Assembly: GCA_965602225.1 (NCBI GenBank)
Contig: CBFCYE010000010.1
Coordinates: forward strand, 27,508-91,507
DNA: 64,000 nt
Origin: Tenderia sp965602225
GTDB lineage: Bacteria > Pseudomonadota > Gammaproteobacteria > Tenderiales > Tenderiaceae
Direction of reading: 5' to 3'
The notes below the pieces were generated by a model. The model was not told the DNA's origin. It did not search any database and saw only the letters and a program-made list of their open reading frames with translations. Made by a program: the position numbers and the translations under genes. This document shows positions 7,343 through 15,928 of this stretch, piece after piece. Each line of letters opens with the position of its first letter. The stretch's first letter is position 1.

Positions 7343-10234
7343 ATGTTTAGAACAAAATCCAAAGCCAATTCGGAAACCAAAATCAAGTTTGCCGATGTTG
7401 ATGCGGTTAAAAAGCGTTTCTTGTTGTTGAACAAGGAGCGCCTGCGTCGTGGCGAGGATTGTATGCGCAATAATCAGCGCGATTTTCTCGATTTCCTGCC
7501 CTTGTTATTCCATATCAATCACCCCAGCCTGCCGGGCTATGTCTCTAAGGATACGCCGTCAGGCATTTGTGATTACGCACCAACAGACCGCGCTCTAACC
7601 GCGGCCAATAAATACATTCATCGTTTTGAGTATAAAAACCGGGCCATGGTGCGTTACGACATCCTGTCGATGTTTTTGATGGGCAGTAGCGGTACGATTG
7701 CCTATTCGAAAAAGAGTGATTTTGATATCTGGCTGTGTCATCAGCATGGTATTTCACAAGAAAGCCTTGAAGAGCTCCAGACCCGCTGCACAGCCATCGA
7801 ACAATGGGCCGATGCTCAGGGGCTGGAAGTGCACTTTTTCCTCATGGACGCAGAAAACTTCAAGCAAGGTAAGATCGTTGATCTTTCATCTGAGAGTAGT
7901 GGCACGGCACAGTATTATCTATTGCTGGAAGAGTTTTATCGTACCAGTCTACTGATTGCTGGGCGTTTCCCAATCTGGTGGTTAGTGCCGGTGGAGGAAG
8001 AGGAAAATTATGACAACTATGTCAAAGAACTTTATAAAAGTCGTCTGGTGCTGGAGTCTGAGTGTATCGATTTTGGTGGTATTCCGACCTTGCCGGCAGA
8101 GGAGTTTTTTGGTGCAGCGGTTTGGCAATTATTTAAGGGCATAGACTCTCCTTACAAGTCGGTGCTGAAACTATTATTGATGGAAGTTTATGCCTCTGAG
8201 TATCCTGATATTGAATTGTTGTGTTTGCGTTTCAAGAAGGCCATCTTTGATGGCGAACATGACCTGGACAAGCTGGATCCTTATTTGATGCTTTATAAAA
8301 GGCTTGAGGAATATCTGCTCGAACGTGATGAGCCGGATCGACTTGAACTGGTGCGGCGCTGTTTTTATTTCAAAGTTAATCAGAAACTAGGTGTGACCGA
8401 GAATGCTCAGTATGACTGGCGTCGGGATCTTTTACGTTCCAAAACCAATGCATGGGGCTGGGAAAAAGAATACCTGACGATGCTGGATCTGCGTGCTGGT
8501 TGGCGGATTCAGAGAGTATTAAAAGAAAGGGGCATTTTGGTAAAAGAATTAACCTATACCTATCAGTTTCTTTCTTCCTTCGCTAGAAATTATGCCCAGC
8601 TGGCAGCCATTAATCAGGAAGACTTGAATGCCCTTGGTCGCAAACTCTATGCTGCATTTGAACGCAAGACCGGCAAAGTCGAAGTTGTTAATCGTGGTAT
8701 TTCCCAGGATGTATTTGAAAAATCGTTGACGCTTTATCAGATCCTACAAAAGGATCGGGATGGTGGTTGGGCCTTGTTGGCGGCGGCGGAAGGATCCACT
8801 GCCAATGATCCATCATCGATGGTGGCATTGAAGCGTGGTCGACACCTTATTGAACTGGTTGCCTGGGGGTTTTATAACGGCCTGATGAATACCATGACCT
8901 CGATTAATGTGGTCAGGAGTTCTGGTAGTGCAGATCAGAGGGAGCTGGGGGAGTTTGTAAAAGAACTGGAAAAGTTTATTCCTGCCAAAAAAGTATTTGA
9001 AACCAGCGTTGAAGATCTGGGCCGTGCGGTCAGGATTTTACAATCCGCAGTCGTGATCAATATTGGTCAGGATCCACTGGTTGAACTGCGGCGCACGGGA
9101 GCACATCTGGCCAGTAATCGAACTGATGCCTTAAGTTACGGTGGTATGTATGAAACGCTGGTTGGCAGTGTTGATCAGGTTTTGTTAAGCAGCTGGAAAG
9201 AGGTGTTGACCTCTCATTACGAGGGTGCTGAAAGTGTGCTGGCCTGGTTGAGTAATTATTTTCGCTTGATGCCGCCATCAAAGGGTGTTGAACCGCCCCG
9301 ACCAACGGTTTTGTGTTACACGCAAAATCATGCCATCACCATTAAACAGCGGATCGTAAAGCTTATTGATGATTTGATTGAGTGTTTTTACGGCTCGAAA
9401 GACAAACTTAATAGCCGTTATATTCTCTGTGTTCGACGTGCCTATTATTTGCTGTATATGGAAGAAAATGTGCTGCGTTATCAGCGCTTCGCAGAATATG
9501 GTGAGCTATTGCGTTATTTGAGTAAGGGGCGTCAGGTGTTTGGTCGTGTGTTGCTTGATAAAAATGTGATCGCAGATGATTTGCTGTCTCTGGTAATGAA
9601 GTTTAACAAGCCAGGTGTGGTGCAGTTTTTCTATAAGCGTGATGCAGGCAAGGCCGATATATTTGTTGTTGATGAAAATGGTTCATTATTTCGTCAGAAG
9701 GTCGAGTCACTTGATGAAGCCAGTTTGATGGGGCATTTCAGGTTGTTTTTTGATTCCATTTTGCAGCGGCGCTCATTTTTGGTGGCTGGTTCCGATGCCG
9801 AGAGTGGTAGCGAAATCGATGTGGAATATTATGGCATTGTTCGTAACCGTCAGGGCCAATACCAGATTGCTAAAAAGGTTCCGGATCAAAATGCCAAGAA
9901 AGCATATTTCAGCATCCAAGTCATTGCTTCTTATGAAGAGGAAGAGGCCGCAGGCGGTTTTACTGTTTATTGCGATGAGCGTGAATTTTCTTCTCTAGAG
10001 TTTGGTAGTGATCTGTTTAATAAAGTTGCGGCCTATATTATGTCGCAGCGTAAAAGTGGTCAGTCTTACCCGGTATACATCACGGATGTGGACTTGCCTG
10101 CGGCCATGTTTGCCGATTATCCAGACGGTAATGTGCCGGTGGTGGAATTTCTTAATTACAAGAAAAACATTGAAAACAAGCTTAATCAGTCGCTCAATAA
10201 CATGGCGCGCGTACGGCCACTAAAACCCCGTTAG
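7343..10234 (+). CDS. cyaA: class I adenylate cyclase
   Basis: 963 residues, longer than the 848-residue E. coli enzyme but typical of pseudomonad-type class I cyclases. It makes cyclic AMP from ATP in the cytosol. The catalytic nucleotidyltransferase motif is visible at 114-130, GSSGTIAYSKKSDFDIW, followed by the LDVEVHFF-like segment (LEVHFFLMDAENFKQGKI) and YYLLLEEFYRT. The long C-terminal half is the regulatory part of the family. Start chosen at ATG 7343, with GGGAGAG 4-10 bases ahead. It stands alone on the plus strand upstream of lptM-lysA. Confidence 0.95.
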   Translation: MFRTKSKANSETKIKFADVDAVKKRFLLLNKERLRRGEDCMRNNQRDFLDFLPLLFHINHPSLPGYVSKDTPSGICDYAPTDRALTAANKYIHRFEYKNRAMVRYDILSMFLMGSSGTIAYSKKSDFDIWLCHQHGISQESLEELQTRCTAIEQWADAQGLEVHFFLMDAENFKQGKIVDLSSESSGTAQYYLLLEEFYRTSLLIAGRFPIWWLVPVEEEENYDNYVKELYKSRLVLESECIDFGGIPTLPAEEFFGAAVWQLFKGIDSPYKSVLKLLLMEVYASEYPDIELLCLRFKKAIFDGEHDLDKLDPYLMLYKRLEEYLLERDEPDRLELVRRCFYFKVNQKLGVTENAQYDWRRDLLRSKTNAWGWEKEYLTMLDLRAGWRIQRVLKERGILVKELTYTYQFLSSFARNYAQLAAINQEDLNALGRKLYAAFERKTGKVEVVNRGISQDVFEKSLTLYQILQKDRDGGWALLAAAEGSTANDPSSMVALKRGRHLIELVAWGFYNGLMNTMTSINVVRSSGSADQRELGEFVKELEKFIPAKKVFETSVEDLGRAVRILQSAVVINIGQDPLVELRRTGAHLASNRTDALSYGGMYETLVGSVDQVLLSSWKEVLTSHYEGAESVLAWLSNYFRLMPPSKGVEPPRPTVLCYTQNHAITIKQRIVKLIDDLIECFYGSKDKLNSRYILCVRRAYYLLYMEENVLRYQRFAEYGELLRYLSKGRQVFGRVLLDKNVIADDLLSLVMKFNKPGVVQFFYKRDAGKADIFVVDENGSLFRQKVESLDEASLMGHFRLFFDSILQRRSFLVAGSDAESGSEIDVEYYGIVRNRQGQYQIAKKVPDQNAKKAYFSIQVIASYEEEEAAGGFTVYCDEREFSSLEFGSDLFNKVAAYIMSQRKSGQSYPVYITDVDLPAAMFADYPDGNVPVVEFLNYKKNIENKLNQSLNNMARVRPLKPR

Positions 10235-10327
10235 TTTCTCTCATTTCTGGGAGCTGCCCCAACCTTGTAGTGCAATCTCTGCTTTTCTGGGATAATGCCG
10301 CCACGTTATTTTCTTGGGGTATCACAG

Positions 10328-10480
10328 ATGAAAATAGTGCGAATAATTTTAACCTTGGCTTGTTTAAATCTGCTTGTTGGCTGTGGTCAGAAGGGTGACC
10401 TCTATTTCCCAGAGCAGCGGGCGGGGGTCGCCGCGTTTGCGGAATCAGTATCCTGGTTGGAGAGTTATGGATTACTTTGA
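10328..10480 (+). CDS. lptM: LptM small outer-membrane lipoprotein
   Basis: 50 residues. A lipoprotein signal ends in the lipobox LLVGC at about residues 16-20, directly followed by GQKGDLYFP, the hallmark of LptM (formerly YifL), which assists oxidative maturation of the LPS translocon LptD in E. coli. The ATG at 10328 was chosen over an upstream in-frame one since it gives a proper signal peptide. It overlaps the start of lysA by 14 bp, the same lptM-lysA pairing seen in other gammaproteobacteria. Its expected client, LptD, is encoded at about 40 kb in this window. Confidence 0.9.
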   Translation: MKIVRIILTLACLNLLVGCGQKGDLYFPEQRAGVAAFAESVSWLESYGLL

Positions 10481-11720
10481 ATATCGAAATGGTTGCCTGT
10501 TTGCCGAAGAATTGACTTTGGCTGAGCTGGCTGCGGCCCATGGTACGCCCTGTTATGTCTATTCGCGGGCAACGATTGAACGGCATTGGCGGGCCTTTGA
10601 TGATGCCTTGTCAGGTCAGCGGCATCTGGTCTGTTATGCGGTGAAGGCCAACTCTAATCTGGCCGTGCTTAATCTCATGGCAAGAATGGGCAGTGGTTTT
10701 GATATCGTTTCGGTGGGTGAACTTGAGCGTGTATTGAAGGCGGGTGGTGATCCAGGCAAGGTGGTTTTTTCCGGCGTTGCCAAACGTGAGGATGAGATGC
10801 ACCGCGCGCTTGAGGTGGGGATTAAATGTTTCAATGTTGAATCTGTTGCTGAGTTAGCACGTCTTAACCAGGTTGCGGCGCAGATGAATATGCAGGCACC
10901 AGTTTCAATTCGGGTTAACCCGGATGTCGATGCCAAGACCCACCCCTATATTTCCACCGGCTTGAAAGAGAATAAGTTTGGTATTGATATCGACCAGGCG
11001 CTGGTTGTTTATCAGCAGGCTGCGACCATGTCGAATTTGCGCCTGGTTGGGGTGGATTGCCATATTGGTTCACAGTTGACCCAGGTGGAACCCTTTGTCG
11101 ATGCGCTTGATCGTGTCTTGCTGCTGGTTGAGCAGCTAAAACAACAGGGTATCGAGCTTGAGCACCTTGATGTCGGTGGTGGGCTAGGTATTCGCTATCA
11201 GGATGAAACGCCGCCAGCGCCGGCCGAATACGCCGCAGCGATCAAACAGCGACTCAATAATCCAGAGATCGAGATTCTGATCGAGCCAGGTCGCGCCATT
11301 GTTGGCAATGCCGGTGTGTTGGTGACCAAGGTTGAATACCTGAAACTTAGCGGCCATAAAAACTTTGCCATTGTTGATGCCGCCATGAATGACCTGCTGC
11401 GGCCATCACTCTATTCTGCCTGGCAGGAGATTGTGCCACTACAGCAGCGTGACGATGTCAGCGCGCAAGCCTACGACATTGTTGGGCCTGTCTGTGAAAC
11501 AGGTGATTTTCTCGGCAAAGATAGAGAGCTGGCGATTGCCGCTGGTGATCTGTTGGCGGTGCGCAGTGCCGGTGCCTACGGTTTTAGTATGAGTTCAAAC
11601 TATAATTCACGGCCGCGTCCGGCTGAATTATTGGTGGATGGTGACAAGGTGCATGTCGTACGTCAGCGTGAGTCATTTGATGATCTCTATCGCCAGGAAT
11701 CGCTGCTGCCGCAGGACTAA
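10467..11720 (+). CDS. lysA: diaminopimelate decarboxylase
   Basis: 417 residues. LysA removes CO2 from meso-diaminopimelate to give L-lysine. It is a fold-III PLP enzyme; the PLP lysine is K60 in VCYAVKANSNLAVL. Further motifs are HIGSQ in the barrel, LDVGGGLGI, the phosphate-binding EPGRAIVGNAG, and the C-terminal GPVCETGDFLGKDREL with the active-site cysteine, plus GAYGFSMSSNYNSRPRPAE. Start at ATG 10467 inside the end of lptM with GGAGAG ahead. dapF, the usual downstream partner, is absent here; an RCC1 gene on the other strand follows instead. Confidence 0.97.
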   Translation: MDYFEYRNGCLFAEELTLAELAAAHGTPCYVYSRATIERHWRAFDDALSGQRHLVCYAVKANSNLAVLNLMARMGSGFDIVSVGELERVLKAGGDPGKVVFSGVAKREDEMHRALEVGIKCFNVESVAELARLNQVAAQMNMQAPVSIRVNPDVDAKTHPYISTGLKENKFGIDIDQALVVYQQAATMSNLRLVGVDCHIGSQLTQVEPFVDALDRVLLLVEQLKQQGIELEHLDVGGGLGIRYQDETPPAPAEYAAAIKQRLNNPEIEILIEPGRAIVGNAGVLVTKVEYLKLSGHKNFAIVDAAMNDLLRPSLYSAWQEIVPLQQRDDVSAQAYDIVGPVCETGDFLGKDRELAIAAGDLLAVRSAGAYGFSMSSNYNSRPRPAELLVDGDKVHVVRQRESFDDLYRQESLLPQD

Positions 11721-11729
11721 GCCACAGGC

Positions 11730-11764
11730 AACAGCGGCGGGTGTTGGAAATATCTGCCGCTGTT
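11730..11764 (+). terminator. possible hairpin after lysA
   Basis: AACAGCGGC at 11730-11738 pairs with GCCGCTGTT at 11756-11764 around a 17-base loop, 10 bases past the lysA stop, between two convergent genes. No T-run follows, so it may be only a weak or Rho-assisted terminator. Confidence 0.35.
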
Positions 11765-11772
11765 AGCCGCCA

Positions 11773-14700
11773 TTATTGTAACGACACCTCTTGTGGTATC
11801 TCTTTCCAGGCACTGCCATTGCCAAATTGAAATTCGGCCCCCTCTCCCCAGCAATAAATATTGCGATTGAGGCTGGTAGCATCCTCACGTACCCCACAAC
11901 CATGATCCATTCCCAGTGTCACGCCCTGCCAGTTACTGCCTGTTAGGCGGTTAGTTGGTGTGTCGGTAAAGTTCTCGCCCCAGCACCAGAGCTTATTATC
12001 GGTGGTAATAGCGCAGGCAGTATTTTGTCCGACTGCGTAATCGATCACGCTGTGATTCCCCGTAATAAGTCTAGGGCTTATCGGGGCCGGGTTGGTGGCC
12101 ACATCTATTGTGCCTATGCCGGTCTGCCCCAGGCTGTGATCACCCCAGCAATAGAGATGTTGGTCTGCCTGCCAGCCACAGGTAAAACTGTTGCCGGCTT
12201 TGACGCTTACCCAGCTGTTATTAAATTGCGGTGGAAAGCCGTTAGCGGCGGTGTCGACGATGATTTGAGTTGGGGTTGGTTTATCAATGACGGTCTGGTC
12301 GCCCAATTGGGAGGCATCGTTTTCACCCCAGCACCACAGCGTGCCATCGGTCTTGATGGCGCAGGTGTGGCCGCCTTCGATATGGTCGGTATCATTGATG
12401 TAGCCACCGACGGCAACATCCAGCCAGGTGCTAGCAATCGGAGTTGGTACGTTCACGCGGAGTCCAGCACCTGAGCCGCCATCGCCAATCTGGCCGGTAG
12501 CGTTATCACCCCAACACCACAACTCATCTGTATTTTTGATGCCGCAAGTATGGCTGGCGCCAGCATCGACTTTGATCCAGTTGTCTGTGTTATCAGGTGC
12601 TGGCGGTAAAATTTTGTTTTGTAGTGACAGTGACCAGTTGGCTGCGCCATTGTCAGAGGCCGCCTTTGCAAGCTGTGCATGAGTGTTTCTACCCCAGCAG
12701 TAGAGGGCTCCGGCATCGGTAATGGCGCAGCTATGAAAGTGTCCAGTGGAGACATACTCCCAATCCCCAAGCGTGGCATCGGGGCCATTTATTTGTATTG
12801 GCGCTGATTGATTGGCGGTTGAGGCTATGCCAAGTTGACCGTAATTGTTAACGCCGCCGCACCAGAGTGTCTTGAGCAGCGTGAATGGATCGATTTTGAT
12901 GCCACAGCTATGCAGTGTGCCGCTGCCGAAGCTGCCCTTCTTCAGATTGTCGCTGCCGTCGATAGTGCCCCAGTTGTTTGATGCATCAAACAGTCTGGCG
13001 GTACTGGTGTCCTGGTTGATACCGTTGCCAAGTTGTCCAAAGTCGTTCAAGCCCCAACAGTGGCCTATATAGTCGCTGTCGATAGCGCAGGTGTGGTTTT
13101 TACCGCTGCTGACGAAGCGCCAATCGAGTGCATCGCTATGCGTAACCGGTTTTGGTGTGGGCTGGTGGCTGGTGTTGCCAATACCGAGTTGGCCGGCGTC
13201 ATTGTTGCCCCAGCAGTATAAGGGGTAGATGTACTCGGCTGGGTTAGAGCCTGCAACGGGTATTGCCTGGATGGCGCATGTATGGTTGCCACCGGCAGAA
13301 ATGCCTAGCCAGTTGATGTCTGTTCCAACTTGCTTGGGTGTAAGCTCGGCTAAATTGTCGCCTTGCCCTAATTGTCCATAGGTATTGTCGCCCCAGCAGT
13401 ATAGGTATTGGTTTGGGCTTTGAGTTTTAATAGCGCAGGCGTGGCTATCGCCGGCACTAATGGCCGTCCAATCAGTGGCAAGGTCGACTAGAGAAGGTAT
13501 TTTGTTGTTTACAGGGGTATGGCCAAGTTGTGATAAATCGTTCTTGCCCCAGCACCAGAGTGTTTGGCTTGTAGGGGTAATTGTCGTGTCTGTTTGTATG
13601 CCACAACTAAACTGATTGCCCAGGCTGAGACTGCTCCACGTGGTTGCCAAGCCAATCTGTGTTGGGATGGTGCTGTTATTAGTGCTGTTATCCCCTAGCT
13701 GAGATTGGCTGTTATCGCCCCAGCACCACAGTGTTTTATCATCTTTGATGGCACAGCTATGGTCTACACCGAGGCTGAGTCCTATCCAGATTGATTCATC
13801 TAAAACAGGTGCTGGAATAGTGCTTAGTCTGGTTGTGCCATTACCAAGTTGGCCAAAGGTGTTATTGCCCCAGCACCATAATGAACTATCTTTTCTGACT
13901 GCACAGCTGTGATTGCCATCGGCCTCGATTTTGAGCCAGAGGCTTAGGCTGGGTTCCTGTGTCGGGGTTTTTGTGGTTTTTGTGGCTTGTGCCGCCTGGC
14001 CATAAGAGCTACTACCCCAGCACCACAGGGTTTCATCTGTCTTGATAGCGCAGCTGTGGGCGTCGCCACTGCTGATGCTTAACCAGCTTGAAACGTCCAT
14101 ATCAACCGATGTTGGCACTGTCATATCAATGGCGTTGGTGCTGCCCGTGGGTAAATGGCCCTGCTGATTGCTGGTGTTGCTGCCCCAGCAGTAGAGGTGA
14201 TTGTTTCCATCGATGCCGCAGCTGAACTGGTCGCCAAGGCTGATTTCAAGCCAGCTTGCTGTGCCAATATGTAAGGGGATGAGGCTTGGTTTTGTTGTGT
14301 TGTCGCCCAGTTTTGAATGTGTATTGTCACCCCAGCACCACAGTGTATCGTCAGCTTTGATGCCACAGCTATGCTCTGTGCCAAGACTGATTTTGTTCCA
14401 GATTGAGCCGATGGTAATGGCGGTAGGTGTGTTGATGATAGCCTCGCTCGAATTACCACCGACTTGGCCTGCGCTATTACTGCCCCAGCACCACAAGGAG
14501 TTGTCGTCTTTGATGGCGCAGCTATGATCGCCGTTGGCGGCAATGCTCGACCATTGACCGCCAGTGGCAACCTCGGTTGGCTCGCTAAGCAGTGTCGATA
14601 TTGAACCCTGACCAAGTTGACCTTTGTCATTGCCGCCCCAACACCAGAGTGACTGGTCTGCCTTTTTGATGGCACAGGTGTGGCTGTTGCCATTCGCTGT

Positions 14701-15390
14701 TGTGTTCCATTGTTCAGTGGTGGTTTCATCCGCATTGGTTTTTATCAGCTTGGAGGGTCGTTTGCTGTTGGTTGGGGGGTGGCCTAGTTGTGAGCTGGTG
14801 TTACTGCCCCAACACCATAGTGAATCATCTGTGTTTTTGATCGCGCAGCTGTGTATCGAGCCGAGGCTGACATCACGCCAGTCGGTATTGGCCGAGATGG
14901 CTGCAGGCTCTGTCTGAATGAGGGTTGAGCCGTTGCCTACCTGACCAGAATCGTTTTTGCCCCAGCAGTGCAATGCGCCATTTTCATCGATACCGCAGCT
15001 ATGTGTATCTCCGGTGATAACCACCTGCCAGAGGTCAGTGCTAATGGCAGTGGGGCTGGTGCGGACGCCGGTTTCACCGTTGCCTAGTTGGCCGTCTTCA
15101 TTGTTGCCCCAGCACCACAGGCTACCATCCAGGTTTTTGATGCTGCAGTTGTGACTGCCACCGCTGCTGATTATCTTTAGGCCGGTGGTTTGGCCAAAAG
15201 TATCTACTGGTGGGGTGATGGGGTCAGGATCTGCTGGGGTTGCATCGGGATCCTGAACCACAGGATCGGCTGTCGACGGATTGGTGGTGCTGTTATCGAT
15301 ACAGCCACCCAGACCTACGAGCAGACACAACGGCAGCAGAATAAGTGCCAGCATGCGTCTCAGGTCGGACTTGATTGGGCTTGATAACAT
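11773..15390 (-). CDS. RCC1-repeat lipoprotein, Cys-rich (about 21 repeats)
   Basis: 1205 residues. The N-terminus is a lipoprotein signal ending LVGLGGC (cysteine near residue 30), then an acidic Pro/Thr/Asp linker (about 31-66). The rest is about 21 RCC1-type repeats of roughly 48-55 residues with the pattern H(S/T)CAIK...LWCWGxNxxGQLGxG, predicting several seven-bladed propellers. Nearly every repeat has two cysteines, one in H-S-C and one in W-C-W-G, so an array of disulphides outside the cytoplasm is likely. Function is unknown; RCC1 propellers usually bind proteins. It is probably anchored to the outer membrane and could be surface-exposed. It pairs with the related gene at 15929-18475. 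Confidence 0.85.
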   Translation of the reverse strand: MLSSPIKSDLRRMLALILLPLCLLVGLGGCIDNSTTNPSTADPVVQDPDATPADPDPITPPVDTFGQTTGLKIISSGGSHNCSIKNLDGSLWCWGNNEDGQLGNGETGVRTSPTAISTDLWQVVITGDTHSCGIDENGALHCWGKNDSGQVGNGSTLIQTEPAAISANTDWRDVSLGSIHSCAIKNTDDSLWCWGSNTSSQLGHPPTNSKRPSKLIKTNADETTTEQWNTTANGNSHTCAIKKADQSLWCWGGNDKGQLGQGSISTLLSEPTEVATGGQWSSIAANGDHSCAIKDDNSLWCWGSNSAGQVGGNSSEAIINTPTAITIGSIWNKISLGTEHSCGIKADDTLWCWGDNTHSKLGDNTTKPSLIPLHIGTASWLEISLGDQFSCGIDGNNHLYCWGSNTSNQQGHLPTGSTNAIDMTVPTSVDMDVSSWLSISSGDAHSCAIKTDETLWCWGSSSYGQAAQATKTTKTPTQEPSLSLWLKIEADGNHSCAVRKDSSLWCWGNNTFGQLGNGTTRLSTIPAPVLDESIWIGLSLGVDHSCAIKDDKTLWCWGDNSQSQLGDNSTNNSTIPTQIGLATTWSSLSLGNQFSCGIQTDTTITPTSQTLWCWGKNDLSQLGHTPVNNKIPSLVDLATDWTAISAGDSHACAIKTQSPNQYLYCWGDNTYGQLGQGDNLAELTPKQVGTDINWLGISAGGNHTCAIQAIPVAGSNPAEYIYPLYCWGNNDAGQLGIGNTSHQPTPKPVTHSDALDWRFVSSGKNHTCAIDSDYIGHCWGLNDFGQLGNGINQDTSTARLFDASNNWGTIDGSDNLKKGSFGSGTLHSCGIKIDPFTLLKTLWCGGVNNYGQLGIASTANQSAPIQINGPDATLGDWEYVSTGHFHSCAITDAGALYCWGRNTHAQLAKAASDNGAANWSLSLQNKILPPAPDNTDNWIKVDAGASHTCGIKNTDELWCWGDNATGQIGDGGSGAGLRVNVPTPIASTWLDVAVGGYINDTDHIEGGHTCAIKTDGTLWCWGENDASQLGDQTVIDKPTPTQIIVDTAANGFPPQFNNSWVSVKAGNSFTCGWQADQHLYCWGDHSLGQTGIGTIDVATNPAPISPRLITGNHSVIDYAVGQNTACAITTDNKLWCWGENFTDTPTNRLTGSNWQGVTLGMDHGCGVREDATSLNRNIYCWGEGAEFQFGNGSAWKEIPQEVSLQ

Positions 15391-15437
15391 GTTTTTATTA
15401 TATAACTGCTTTTTCGTAACTAGCTGTTTTTTATTGA

Positions 15438-15902
15438 TTAAACTTTGAAGTCATTTTGTCGCCAGGCTTCAAATAGGGCGATGGCTACAGTGTTGGACAA
15501 GTTTAGGCTGCGACTGTTCGCATTCATCGGCAGGCGCAGCACCTGATCCGGCCCCAGCTGTTGTAATAACTCACCAGGCAGGCCGCGTGTCTCCGGGCCG
15601 AACAGCAGGATATCACCTGGCTGGAAGTCTGGCTCGGCATAACTGCGCTTGCCGTGGGTAGAGAAGGCAAAGATACGCTTGGGGTCAGGTTTAAGCTGCG
15701 CCAGCATCGCTTCAATGCTTTGGTGTTCCTGCACGTCAGCAAACTCATGGTAATCAAGCCCGGCGCGGCGCAGCTTTTTGTTATCCAGATCAAAACCGAG
15801 CGGGTGGATCAGGTGCAGCTGTGAGCCGGTGTTGGCACAGAGGCGGATGATGTTGCCGGTGTTGGGCGGGATTTCCGGTTGGAATAGGGCTATATGAAAC
15901 AT
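15438..15902 (-). CDS. trmL: tRNA (cytidine/uridine-2'-O-)-methyltransferase TrmL
   Basis: 154 residues (E. coli 157). TrmL is a SPOUT-fold enzyme that methylates the 2'-O of the wobble base 34 in tRNA-Leu isoacceptors. Motifs: FQPEIPPNTGNIIRLCANTG near the N-terminus, ILLFGPETRGLP and the knot segment LPMNANSRSLNLSNTVAIALFEAWRQ, which binds SAM. The ATG at 15902 matches family starts. A GTG at 15929 in the same frame, overlapping the stop of the upstream RCC1 gene by one base and preceded by GGAA, is the alternative and would add nine residues. It sits between the two RCC1 genes. Confidence 0.93.
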   Translation of the reverse strand: MFHIALFQPEIPPNTGNIIRLCANTGSQLHLIHPLGFDLDNKKLRRAGLDYHEFADVQEHQSIEAMLAQLKPDPKRIFAFSTHGKRSYAEPDFQPGDILLFGPETRGLPGELLQQLGPDQVLRLPMNANSRSLNLSNTVAIALFEAWRQNDFKV

Positions 15903-15928
15903 GGATGGAGGATACACAGCGCCATTCA

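Noticed and set aside
12025..15384. Many long open frames on both strands inside the two RCC1 genes, such as 14121-14735 minus and 14201-14527 plus
   Set aside because: They arise from the repeated codons of the RCC1 units read in other frames; they have no ribosome sites and give low-complexity protein.
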